A stretch of 64,000 bases of DNA from assembly GCA_964444975.1 (NCBI GenBank), contig CAYUJD010000005.1:1-64000 (forward strand), given 5' to 3'. Under the pieces are notes generated by a model, which saw nothing but the letters and a program-made list of their open reading frames with translations, searched no databases and was not told the origin of the DNA. Numbering within the stretch: position 1 is the stretch's first letter; each line of letters starts with the position of its first letter. This DNA comes from VBAS01 sp964444975. Its GTDB lineage: Bacteria; Bacteroidota; Bacteroidia; Chitinophagales; Chitinophagaceae. The translations under genes were made by a program, and so were the position numbers. Below are positions 1 through 8,437 of the stretch, in pieces.

Positions 1-123
1 TTTTTAATCTGTATCCATGAGCCAATGATTCACTATCCTTTTGAAACCAATTCCTGAAAGAACCATTCGCCGATTTTAAAACTTAAAAAAAACAGAAACA
101 TGATCCGAATGGTACCCAAAACT

Positions 124-151
124 AAAAGGCGGGTGATTACCCACCTTTTTT
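124..151. terminator. Hairpin terminator downstream of msrA
   Basis: An imperfect inverted repeat (AAAAGG-c-GGGT, loop gatt, ACCC-a-CCTTTT) overlaps the msrA stop by two bases. It has a T-run on the plus strand and a T-rich flank on the minus strand, so it could terminate in both directions. The first 123 bases of the window hold nothing I can assign. Confidence 0.6.
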
Positions 152-818
152 AATTTTTCTTCAATTTATCTTTAAAAACTTTTTTGAATTTTTCCAGCTT
201 GGGCCGGATGACGATGGAGCAATATGGATTTTTGTTTTTATTGTTTTCATAATACTCCTGGTGATAAGCTTCGGCAGAATAGAATTTATTAAAGGGTTCG
301 AGTGTGGTTACGATCGGTTTATCAAAGGCCCCGCTTTTATCCAGCTCCGCTTTATATTTTTCCGCTTTTTGTTTCTGCTCATCGTTGTGGAAAAAGATTA
401 CGCTGCGGTATTGTGGCCCCACATCAGCACCCTGCCGGTTGAGGGTGGTAGGGTCATGCACCTGCCAAAAAATTTCAAGCAGTTCATCGTATGAAAGTTT
501 CGACGGGTCGTAAACTACCTGTACACATTCAGCGTGGCCGCTTTCGCCGGTGCCCACGTCATTGTATGTCGGGTTTTCAACATGACCACCCGAGTAGCCG
601 GAAGTAACCGAGAGCACACCTTCAAGCTGATCAAAAATCGCTTCAGTACACCAGAAACACCCGGTACCGAGTGTGGCCGTGTCGGTTTTACCTGTAAATG
701 CCGATTCTGTTTTTTCAGAGGTTTTCGTAGTATTCATATTCATGTTCTGATTTGAATTTTGTGCGCAGGAAAAAAATGCAGCAACGCCTGTAAACGTTGC
801 CAGCCAGAGTGATTTCAT
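150..818 (-). CDS. msrA: Peptide-methionine (S)-S-oxide reductase MsrA, exported
   Basis: Reduces methionine-S-sulfoxide in oxidised proteins. The MsrA signature GCFWCTE is present with the catalytic Cys at residue 54 of the chosen start, followed by the family blocks GYSGGH, HDPTTLNRQGADVG and YHQEYY. An N-terminal hydrophobic segment ends in FFSC, a somewhat degenerate lipobox (Cys18), so the enzyme is probably a periplasm-facing lipoprotein and not cytosolic. I chose the ATG at 818 because it gives a normal signal peptide (MKSLWLATF...); the frame is open to 860, which would add 14 mostly charged residues. It is transcribed alone and divergently from mutS2. The family assignment is certain; the lipid anchor is inferred. 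Confidence 0.95.
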   Translation of the reverse strand: MKSLWLATFTGVAAFFSCAQNSNQNMNMNTTKTSEKTESAFTGKTDTATLGTGCFWCTEAIFDQLEGVLSVTSGYSGGHVENPTYNDVGTGESGHAECVQVVYDPSKLSYDELLEIFWQVHDPTTLNRQGADVGPQYRSVIFFHNDEQKQKAEKYKAELDKSGAFDKPIVTTLEPFNKFYSAEAYHQEYYENNKNKNPYCSIVIRPKLEKFKKVFKDKLKKN

Positions 819-1008
819 TATATATTTTATTTTGTTATTACGCTCCATTGCATTGATCACAACGCAATTTACGCTGATTTGCGAAAGCGGGTTTGTAATT
901 CATTTGACATAAGTTATTGCTTTCAGGATTTCTTAACACAATGGCCGGGTGGAATTGTGAGCGGTAAACGTAAGTTCAAGGGTTCGGGCAAGGGACACTG
1001 ATTAGAAT

Positions 1009-1016
1009 TACCTTTG
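1009..1016 (+). promoter_or_regulatory. Probable -7 promoter element of mutS2
   Basis: TACCTTTG matches the Bacteroidota -7 consensus TAnnTTTG and would place the transcription start about 20 bases before the mutS2 ATG. I do not see a good TTTG -33 box at the usual distance, so confidence is moderate. Confidence 0.45.
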
Positions 1017-1042
1017 CTGACCCAATACTGATTTTTACCGTA

Positions 1043-3157
1043 ATGAAACTCTTTCCCGATTCGGCCACCGTTCAATTGGAATTTGATAAAATAAAAGACC
1101 TCTTGACGGCTCATTGCCGCAGCCCGTATGCCAAAGAAAAGGCCGGCCGGTTGCGGATTCATACGAAAATTGATTTCATAGAAGCAGAACTGAGACAGGC
1201 ATTTGAATACAAGCAATTGCTGCAAACCGGAATTTATTTTCCCGCCGATCCCGTGTTTAATCTTGAAAAAGAATTAAAGCTGCTGGCTGTGCCCGGCGCC
1301 GTGCTGGGCGGCGATCAATTGCTGGAAATAAAAAAAATGGCCGGGCTAATTCATGATATTTTCCGCTGGTTTGATGCGGAAAGAAAACAATCTTATGGCG
1401 GTCTTGCTTCCATTACCAGGGGTATACCTTATGAAAAGGCGATTGAGAAAATGATTGATGAAGTGCTGGATGAAACCGGGCAGGTAAAAGACAAAGCCTC
1501 TGATGAACTGTACAGCATCCGCATGAATCTGTACCGGAAAAGAAATGAACTGCGCAGGGTATTTGAAAAAATTATTTCAAAACTGAACAAGCAGGGTTAC
1601 CTGGCAGATATCGAAGAAAGTTTTCTGAATGGCCGCAGGGTGGTGGCAGTTGTTGCCGAACAGAAAAGAACCGTAAAGGGCATATTGCACGGCGAAAGCG
1701 AAAGCCGGCGTACGGCCTATATCGAACCGGAAGAAACCATCGAACTGAACAACGATATTTTTTCACTCGAAAGTGATGAAAAGCGGGAAATGTACCGCCT
1801 GCTGCGTGATCTTACTGCAAAACTATCAGTGCATGCCCCGTTGCTCAACAACTACCATCTCATCTGTGGCGAATATGATTTTATCCGTGCCAAAGCAAAA
1901 CTGGCGCAGGATTTAAACGGCGAATTCCCCCTTGTGCAGGATAATCCGGGTATACAGCTTGTGGAAGCCTTTCATCCTCTTCTTTATTTATACAATAAAA
2001 AAGCAGGTAAAGAAACTATTCCGGTAACGTTGACACTGGATGATAACAACCGCATACTGGTTATCAGCGGACCCAACGCCGGCGGAAAAACCGTGACGCT
2101 GAAAACCGTGGGCCTGCTGCAGATGATGGTGCAAAGCGGCCTGCTGGTACCGGCGCATCCTTCATCCCGGTTCGGTGTGTTTAAACAACTGCTGATTCAC
2201 ATTGGCGATACGCAGAGTCTCGAGTTTGAACTGAGCACTTACAGCAGTCATCTGAAAAACATGAAATATTTCATGGAAGAAGCCAATGGCAGAACTCTTT
2301 TTTTCATTGATGAACTGGGCAGCGGCAGCGACCCCAGCCTGGGAGGCGCTTTTGCCGAAGTGATACTTAGCGAACTGGCAAAAAATCATTCTTACGGCAT
2401 TGTCACCACTCATTACCTGAACCTGAAAGTAATGGCTGGAAAAACACCCGGCATCATCAACGGGGCAATGGCCTTTGATGAAAAACATTTGCAGCCCTTG
2501 TATAAACTCACCACCGGCAAACCCGGCAGCTCATACACCTTTGCCATTGCTGAAAGAATCGGCCTAAACAAAAACCTGATTGACCAGGCAAGAAAACTGG
2601 TGGACGAAGGACATTTCCGCCTCGACAAACTGCTGAACAGGGCTGAACAGGATTTGCGTAACCTTGAACACAAGGAAAAAGAACTGCACCGGCTGCTGCT
2701 GGAAAATGAAAAGCTGAAAAAAGAAATGAAGGAAGTGATGAACCGGGAAAGGCATATCCGGCAGGTAGAACTGCTGAAACAACAAAACAAATTGAATGAG
2801 GAAAAACTCATTTACCTGAAAGAAACGGAGCGAAAACTGAAACAAATGATTATTGACTGGAGAAAAGAAGAAGATAAAAGCAAAGTGATAAAAAACATCA
2901 GCGCACTGCTTTTTAATAAAACCGAAAAGAAAACAGCAGGTAAATTGGAGAAACAGGTTGACTCAAAATACGAAGAATTGCCCGGCGAAATAAAAGCTGG
3001 CGAAAAAGTGAAAGTAAAAAAAAATCACCAGGTAGGGCAGGTGCTGGAGCTTCGGGGAAAAAAGGCCCTGGTAAAAATAGGACTGCTGCCCATGCAGGTG
3101 GATATTAAAGAGCTTGTACTTGTAAAAGAAAAAATCAGCGGGCCTGCCGGAAAATAA
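1043..3157 (+). CDS. mutS2: MutS2-family ATPase lacking the Smr nuclease domain
   Basis: Clamp and ATPase of the MutS2 family, which binds branched DNA and suppresses homologous recombination, or rescues collided ribosomes in some bacteria. The lever/clamp region is followed by Walker A GPNAGGKT (about residues 343-350), Walker B FFIDELGSGSDP (about 420-433) and the signature region TTHYLNLK. A long charged coiled coil (about 525-620) leads to a small KOW-like beta segment (GEKVKVKKNHQVGQV). The protein ends there at 704 residues; full MutS2 proteins are nearer 780 and finish with an Smr domain, which is absent here and not encoded in the 88 bases downstream. A MutS2 without Smr should keep DNA or ribosome binding but not the Smr endonuclease activity. 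Confidence 0.9.
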   Translation: MKLFPDSATVQLEFDKIKDLLTAHCRSPYAKEKAGRLRIHTKIDFIEAELRQAFEYKQLLQTGIYFPADPVFNLEKELKLLAVPGAVLGGDQLLEIKKMAGLIHDIFRWFDAERKQSYGGLASITRGIPYEKAIEKMIDEVLDETGQVKDKASDELYSIRMNLYRKRNELRRVFEKIISKLNKQGYLADIEESFLNGRRVVAVVAEQKRTVKGILHGESESRRTAYIEPEETIELNNDIFSLESDEKREMYRLLRDLTAKLSVHAPLLNNYHLICGEYDFIRAKAKLAQDLNGEFPLVQDNPGIQLVEAFHPLLYLYNKKAGKETIPVTLTLDDNNRILVISGPNAGGKTVTLKTVGLLQMMVQSGLLVPAHPSSRFGVFKQLLIHIGDTQSLEFELSTYSSHLKNMKYFMEEANGRTLFFIDELGSGSDPSLGGAFAEVILSELAKNHSYGIVTTHYLNLKVMAGKTPGIINGAMAFDEKHLQPLYKLTTGKPGSSYTFAIAERIGLNKNLIDQARKLVDEGHFRLDKLLNRAEQDLRNLEHKEKELHRLLLENEKLKKEMKEVMNRERHIRQVELLKQQNKLNEEKLIYLKETERKLKQMIIDWRKEEDKSKVIKNISALLFNKTEKKTAGKLEKQVDSKYEELPGEIKAGEKVKVKKNHQVGQVLELRGKKALVKIGLLPMQVDIKELVLVKEKISGPAGK

Positions 3158-3158
3158 T

Positions 3159-3193
3159 ACACCCTGCCACGATTTTTTACCGCAGCAGGGTGT
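3159..3193. terminator. Inverted repeat between convergent mutS2 and CBS gene
   Basis: A perfect 9-base stem, ACACCCTGC with GCAGGGTGT, encloses a 17-base loop right after the mutS2 stop. There is no strong T-run on the plus strand; on the minus strand the stem is followed by ATTATTTT. It is placed to stop both convergent genes. Confidence 0.45.
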
Positions 3194-3202
3194 TTCGGCT
3201 TG

Positions 3203-3225
3203 TCCCTGTAGGGATCCCGTAGGGA
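3203..3225. repeat. Tandem short palindromes
   Basis: Two adjacent imperfect palindromes, TCCCTGTAGGGA and TCCCGTAGGGA, lie between the convergent mutS2 and CBS genes. They resemble the short intergenic palindromes scattered elsewhere in this window. Confidence 0.4.
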
Positions 3226-3245
3226 TGTTTTTAGTTTTCGCAAAT

Positions 3246-3677
3246 TTAAAGACCAGAGTGAATTAAGCTTTCCTGGCTTACTGTTTCTTTTTTTTCAAGC
3301 AGGGTTTCCTTCACTACATCGCTCATGCTCACAATGCCAACCAGGCGGTTGAATTCAAACACAGGAAGATAGCGTACGCTTTGTTCCGTCATCAGTTTCA
3401 TGCAATGTTCTACGCTGTCCGATGGCCGTACCGGCGGCAAATCAGTGGTCATTATTTCAGAAACCTTTGTATCAGCAGGGTTTTTTTGCTTCAGGGCTAT
3501 TTTTCGTGAATAATCTCTTTCGGTGATAATGCCAAGGTATTCGCCGCCATCCATTACCAGTACCGAACCAATGTTTTTACCCGCCATGATAGCCATCGCA
3601 TCAATCACTTTGGTGTCGGGTGCCACGGCCACAGCCGAAGCTCCTTTACGATGCAGGATATCAGCTACTCTTTGCAT
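3246..3677 (-). CDS. Two-CBS-domain protein
   Basis: 143 residues made of two CBS motifs (about 8-62 and 72-130), a fold that binds adenosyl nucleotides and usually regulates a partner. Visible CBS landmarks are IGSVLVMD, LGIITERDYSRK and LVGIVSMSDVV. No enzyme, transporter or other output domain is attached, so it is a stand-alone sensor or subunit. It is a paralogue of the CBS protein at 54852-55307, sharing ERDYSRK, the spacing between motifs and the S/T-VEHCM-LM block. Ligand and partner cannot be told from sequence. Confidence 0.9.
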   Translation of the reverse strand: MQRVADILHRKGASAVAVAPDTKVIDAMAIMAGKNIGSVLVMDGGEYLGIITERDYSRKIALKQKNPADTKVSEIMTTDLPPVRPSDSVEHCMKLMTEQSVRYLPVFEFNRLVGIVSMSDVVKETLLEKKETVSQESLIHSGL

Positions 3678-3822
3678 AGTTGATAAATTTTGAGCTGAGA
3701 AAGGTACGAAAATAGCCTTCCCGTTTCAAAATAAAATTATTGACAGCGTTTCTGTTTGTTTTTTATCCAGTCGCCTGTCTGAATAAAATTGAAATGGGAA
3801 AATGTATAACAAGGAATAAAAA

Positions 3823-4869
3823 TCATCCCATCATTGCCATCTTTTTCATTGAAGATTCCCTGATTTGAAGCTCCGGTGTAAGTATTCTTTTTTCAAAATC
3901 TTTTATGGGTCGTTTGCTTTCTATTAACTGCAGCAACAGTTCGGTGGCTGCTTTTCCCATTTCATAAGCCGGCTGGCGTATGACGGTCAGTGGGGGGTCA
4001 ATCAGTTCGGCAATCTCCGTATTGGAAAATCCGGCCAGCGAAATGTCGTCAGGTATTTTCAGGCCGCGCCGCTTTAGTGTTTTCAGGCAACCGATGGTCA
4101 GTTTATCGCTGGTGGCAAAAATGGCATCGGGCCGCTGCGGCTGGGTTAAAATTTTATTTATTGCATCTTCCACTTCTTCGAAAATCATCCCGCCGTAAAA
4201 ACAATGCTGTATAAAATTTTCATCCACCGGCAACCCGTTTACACGCATGGCTTCTTTATACCCTGCCAGCCGCTCATGAGTAATGGAAAGAAATTCAGAG
4301 TTGGTGACAACGGCAATGTGTGAATGCCCTGTTTTAATCAGGTGTTCCGTAATTTCAAATGCCCCTTTAAAATTATCCACTATCACCTTATGGGTATTGA
4401 TTTCATCGGTTATCCTGTCAAAAAAAACTACCGGCAGTCCTTTTGCATGCAGGTTTTTTATCACGGTAAGGTCGTGGGTTTCTGTAGAAAGTGAAATCAG
4501 CAGTCCGTCTACGGAACGGCTGGCCAGGTACTGCAGGTCAATCAGCTCCCGTTCATACGATTCACGGCTTTGCGAAATGATGACATTGTAACCGCGGTCG
4601 TAAGCTATGGATTCAATGCCGTTGATGACCTGCGAGAAAAAATTGTTGGCTATTTCGCAAACCACCACACCGATAGAGCGGCTTCTTCTTTCTTTTAAAC
4701 TTAATGCAATCGGGTTGGGGCGGTAGTTCAGTTTCTCCGCACACTCCAGCACCATTTGTTTTGTTTCGGGACTGATTTCGTAGCTGTCTCTCAATGCACG
4801 GGAAACAGTAGAAGTAGAAATACCGAGTGCACGGGCAATATCTTTAATTGTAACTGCTTCAAATTTCAT
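3823..4869 (-). CDS. LacI/GalR-family regulator of the pectin locus
   Basis: 348 residues. The N-terminal helix-turn-helix and hinge (VTIKDIARALGISTSTVSRA, then YRPNPIALSL) are followed by a periplasmic-binding-protein-like sensor domain (from IGVVVCEIANNFFS to the C-terminus). I chose the ATG at 4869, which puts the HTH at the extreme N-terminus as in the family; the frame is open to 5109 but that extension is low in homologous-looking sequence. It is divergent from susC, the usual place for a locus-specific regulator, and no hybrid two-component or SusR regulator is seen. Its likely operators are at 5055-5080 and 19284-19309. The inducer is inferred to be a uronate or catabolic intermediate such as 2-keto-3-deoxygluconate; this is not shown by sequence. 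Confidence 0.9.
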   Translation of the reverse strand: MKFEAVTIKDIARALGISTSTVSRALRDSYEISPETKQMVLECAEKLNYRPNPIALSLKERRSRSIGVVVCEIANNFFSQVINGIESIAYDRGYNVIISQSRESYERELIDLQYLASRSVDGLLISLSTETHDLTVIKNLHAKGLPVVFFDRITDEINTHKVIVDNFKGAFEITEHLIKTGHSHIAVVTNSEFLSITHERLAGYKEAMRVNGLPVDENFIQHCFYGGMIFEEVEDAINKILTQPQRPDAIFATSDKLTIGCLKTLKRRGLKIPDDISLAGFSNTEIAELIDPPLTVIRQPAYEMGKAATELLLQLIESKRPIKDFEKRILTPELQIRESSMKKMAMMG

Positions 4870-5054
4870 ATAGCAATAACAAATTACTCTTAAAGGTACA
4901 CTTTTAGCCCGAGTAAAATTTGCGGCGTACAAACTGTGAATTTTTAATCCCGGATAATATTTTTTTGCCCAAAAAAATTGTGCTTTGCACGCAGCATAAT
5001 CAAAAAAAACAGGAGTTCCCTGCAGCACGGGATGCTGCCGGGTTAATGTGCCAT

Positions 5055-5080
5055 CGTTATCGGGAACGATTGCGTAAATA
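5055..5080 (+). promoter_or_regulatory. Candidate LacI operator and promoter upstream of susC
   Basis: A 26-base motif starting CGTT and ending GCGTAAATA contains CGGGAACGATTGCG, which fits the dyad CGnnAnCGnTnnCG centred on a CG step, the layout of LacI-family operators. It matches the motif upstream of the GH28 gene at 21 of 26 positions. The TTG inside it lies about 24 bases before another TTG at 5094-5096, so it may overlap the -33 element and act by occlusion. A further perfect inverted repeat ATCGTT/AACGAT covers 5053-5070. The divergent gap 4870-5221 holds nothing else I can name. Confidence 0.6.
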
Positions 5081-5221
5081 AACCCCCAACTCATTGATTT
5101 AAATATCATAAATACTGAGTAGCATTGAGCAGAATTTCAGAATAAAGGGACAGGTTTTAAATAACGATTCCGGATTTTTTTCAGCTTATTTCTCTCAATT
5201 AAAAAAAATAAAAAAAGCCAT

Positions 5222-8200
5222 ATGAAGCATTATGCTATTTTGTTTTTCCTTCTCTTACTTTCCGGTTTATCTTTTGCCCAGAGCCGGCAGCTAAAAGGAA
5301 AAGTAACCGACGATACCGGCCTGCCGCTGCAGGGTGTGAGTGTAATTCCCAAAGGATCCAAATCCGGAGTGCAAACTGATAAAGACGGAAATTTTTCTTT
5401 ATCCGTATCAGGCACCGGTCTTGTTACCATCAGTTTCACCTATACCGGTCACAAACCAACCACCCTTACTACGGATGGTAATACCGAAGTAAGTGTGCAG
5501 TTGGAACGCAATGCGGCCACGCTGGAAGATGTGGTGGTGGTGGGTTACACCACTTCGAAAAGAAAAGACCTGACGGGTTCTGTTTCTTCCATTACTGCAA
5601 AGCAGCTAAAAGATATTCCGCTGTCTTCAGCAGCCGAAGCCATACAGGGCAAGCTGGCCGGTGTACAGATTATTGCATCGGAAGGAGCCCCCGGCGCCGA
5701 AATCATTGTCCGGGTGCGTGGCGGCGGTTCCATCACACAGGATAACTCACCGCTTTATATCGTTGACGGTGTTCAGGTAGAAAAAGCATTAGATGTTATT
5801 TCACCGCAGGATATTGCCTCCATTGATGTGTTGAAAGATGCTTCCACAACGGCAATCTACGGCGCACGGGCTGCAAATGGCGTCGTTATTATTACTACAA
5901 AATCAGGAAGAGCAGGCAAAACACAAATTGCCTATAATTTTTCATACGGCTTCCGTGAACTGCCCAAATTCATGGATGTGCTAAACCCTTACGACTTTGT
6001 TACCTGGCAATATGAAAGAACCCGTGGCAACTCTACAGACAGCGCCAGTTTTGCACAAACTTATGGCACCACCTGGGATACACTGGGTAATTATAAAAAT
6101 GTTCCCTTTATCAACTGGCAGGATGAAGTGTTTGGCAGAAAAGCTAATTTCCAGAGTCATAATGTATCATTAAGCGGGGGCAACCAGGCCACTACTTTCA
6201 ACCTGAGCTTAACCGGCAACAAGGAAGAAGGCATCCAGCTGGAGTCGGCTTTCAACCGCTATGTGGTGAATTTTAAAATTGATCACAAGGTTTCTGAAAA
6301 ACTGAAAATCGGTTTTACAGTCCGTTACCTCGACCAGGTAGTGAGAGGAGCCGGCACTACCAACAGCGGTACCCGTACCACCAACCGGCTGCGCCATTCT
6401 ATTACTTACCGGCCATTTGAATTGGAACGGCCCGGCTTCGGTGCAGATGAATTTGATGAAGCATATTACCTCGCTTCAGCTGGCGCCATTAACCCGGTAA
6501 TCCTCACAAAGGCAGAATACCGCAGACAAAATACAAGGGCCTCGTACCTGACAGGCTATATCAATTACAATATACTGAAGAATCTTGCTTTCCGTTCTAC
6601 TTTTGGTTTTGACAATGCGTATATAAGAACCGATCTTTTTTTCAGTAAAATAACAGCAACGGCCCGCAACTCTGCTTCACTGCCGGTGGCATCCATCGGC
6701 CAGCAGTACAACAATACGCTGAGCAATACCAATACGCTTCAATACTCGCTGAACAATTTTAAAAAACACCACGACATAACTGTGCTGGTGGGTGAAGAAA
6801 CCGTGGACCTGCGTTCAAAGCAAAACAGCTTTGAAACCCGCTATTTCCCTGCCGACATTTCAGCAAAAAAAGCGCTGGCCAATATGGGACTGGGTTCCGC
6901 ACCTACCGGTTCTTCACAACCACTGCCCACTTCGTTTGAACAACCCCCCAGCCGCATCTTTTCATTATTTGGAAGAGCAACCTATGCTTACGATGATAAA
7001 TACCTGGCAACATTCAACCTGAGATCGGATCGTTCTTCCAAGTTCAGCTCCGATCATGGCACATTGCTGTTTCCTTCCGGCTCGCTGGCCTGGCGCTTTA
7101 CAAAAGAAAAATTCTTCGATAAGGTTTCCTTTATTTCCGACGGTAAAATCAGGTTCGGCTATGGCGCTGTGGGCAACAACCGGATTGATAACCTGCTTTA
7201 CCTGCAGCTGTATGGGGTGACGGGCCAGTATGCCTTCAACCACTCTATACTGCCGGGCTTTGCACCTACTGCACTGTCAAACCCCGATTTGCGCTGGGAA
7301 AAAAATGTCACCCGCAACTACGGACTTGATTTGTCATTGTTTAGAAACCGGGTGCAGTTCACTATGGATATTTATAAAAACACTGCTGAGGATTTGCTGC
7401 TGGCCGTGGCTATACCACCCACTACAGGCTATACCACGCAACTTCAGAACATCGGCTCAACCAACAACCGCGGTGTAGAATTCCAGGTAAGTGCCACGCC
7501 GGTTCAAAAAAGAGATTTTACATGGACCAGCAGTTTCAATATCTCATTTAATAAAAACCGGGTGGAAAACCTTGGCGGTGTAGACCAGCTTACCCGCAAC
7601 TCGGGCTGGCAGGGCAGCGACGGTGTGGATGATTACCTGGTGAAAGTAGGCCAACCGATGGGTTTGATGTATGGTTTTGTTACCGATGGCTTCTTCCAGG
7701 TGAGTGAATTTGATTACAACGCCGCTACGGGCACTTATACCCTTAAGGCAGGTATTCCTTTCAACGGCGTTTATGGCACCCCCCAACCGGGTATGCTGAA
7801 ATGGAAAGACCTGAATGGCGACGGCACCATTACACCCGATGGCGACAGAACAGTAGTTGGAAACGCCAACCCTGATTTCACCGGCGGATGGAATAACCAG
7901 TTTACCTATAAAAATTTTGACCTGAGTGTGTTTGTAAACTTTGTAGTTGGCAATGACATTTACAATGCCAATAAAATAGAATGGACTGATGGAGCATTCC
8001 CCAATCTGAATGTGCTCACCACCATGAAAGACCGCTTCACTTACATTAATGCCAATGGTGTAAGGGTTACGGATCCTGTTGAATTAGAAAAGCTGAATCA
8101 GAATGCAAAAATATGGACACCGGTGCGGGTACAGCGCTGGTGGCTGCATTCATGGGCCGTGGAAGACGGTTCATACCTGCGTTTCAACAACCTGACCCTT

Positions 8201-8413
8201 GGTTATACCGTGCCAAAAAGAATTCTTGACCTGGCAAAAATTTCAAGCCTGCGTATTTATGGTACCGTCAACAACCTGGCTACCATCACCGGCTATAGCG
8301 GCTACGATCCGGATGTGACGACCCGCCGCAGCGATCCGCTTACTCCGGGTGTTGATTTTGCCGCTTACCCGCGGTCAAGAACATGGCTGCTTGGTTTAAA
8401 TATTACTTTTTAA
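5222..8413 (+). CDS. SusC/RagA-type TonB-dependent outer-membrane transporter
   Basis: Imports oligosaccharides across the outer membrane, here presumably pectic oligomers. A signal peptide ends at about residue 19 (LSFAQ). It is followed by a carboxypeptidase-regulatory-like beta domain (about 24-100), a TonB-box-like segment (DVVVVGYTT), a plug domain (about 115-225, with the SusC landmarks LYIVDG, DVLKDAS and ANGVVIITTKSG), and a long beta-barrel ending in Phe. The length of 1063 residues is usual for SusC. The susD gene follows after 24 bases, so the two form the expected pair. The long 5' leader and the LacI-type site upstream suggest substrate-dependent induction. The substrate is inferred from the neighbouring pectin enzymes. 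Confidence 0.97.
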   Translation: MKHYAILFFLLLLSGLSFAQSRQLKGKVTDDTGLPLQGVSVIPKGSKSGVQTDKDGNFSLSVSGTGLVTISFTYTGHKPTTLTTDGNTEVSVQLERNAATLEDVVVVGYTTSKRKDLTGSVSSITAKQLKDIPLSSAAEAIQGKLAGVQIIASEGAPGAEIIVRVRGGGSITQDNSPLYIVDGVQVEKALDVISPQDIASIDVLKDASTTAIYGARAANGVVIITTKSGRAGKTQIAYNFSYGFRELPKFMDVLNPYDFVTWQYERTRGNSTDSASFAQTYGTTWDTLGNYKNVPFINWQDEVFGRKANFQSHNVSLSGGNQATTFNLSLTGNKEEGIQLESAFNRYVVNFKIDHKVSEKLKIGFTVRYLDQVVRGAGTTNSGTRTTNRLRHSITYRPFELERPGFGADEFDEAYYLASAGAINPVILTKAEYRRQNTRASYLTGYINYNILKNLAFRSTFGFDNAYIRTDLFFSKITATARNSASLPVASIGQQYNNTLSNTNTLQYSLNNFKKHHDITVLVGEETVDLRSKQNSFETRYFPADISAKKALANMGLGSAPTGSSQPLPTSFEQPPSRIFSLFGRATYAYDDKYLATFNLRSDRSSKFSSDHGTLLFPSGSLAWRFTKEKFFDKVSFISDGKIRFGYGAVGNNRIDNLLYLQLYGVTGQYAFNHSILPGFAPTALSNPDLRWEKNVTRNYGLDLSLFRNRVQFTMDIYKNTAEDLLLAVAIPPTTGYTTQLQNIGSTNNRGVEFQVSATPVQKRDFTWTSSFNISFNKNRVENLGGVDQLTRNSGWQGSDGVDDYLVKVGQPMGLMYGFVTDGFFQVSEFDYNAATGTYTLKAGIPFNGVYGTPQPGMLKWKDLNGDGTITPDGDRTVVGNANPDFTGGWNNQFTYKNFDLSVFVNFVVGNDIYNANKIEWTDGAFPNLNVLTTMKDRFTYINANGVRVTDPVELEKLNQNAKIWTPVRVQRWWLHSWAVEDGSYLRFNNLTLGYTVPKRILDLAKISSLRIYGTVNNLATITGYSGYDPDVTTRRSDPLTPGVDFAAYPRSRTWLLGLNITF

Positions 8414-8437
8414 AAAACTAAATTAAAAGTTTGTTAT

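Noticed and set aside
4978..5000. TATTTTTTTG-like stretch (about 4967-4977) as a -7 box for susC
   Set aside because: The spacing between TA and TTTG is wrong, and it would place transcription far upstream of the operator motif.
4870..5109. 80-residue N-terminal extension of the LacI-family regulator
   Set aside because: It would place the helix-turn-helix internally and run through the operator and promoter region of susC.
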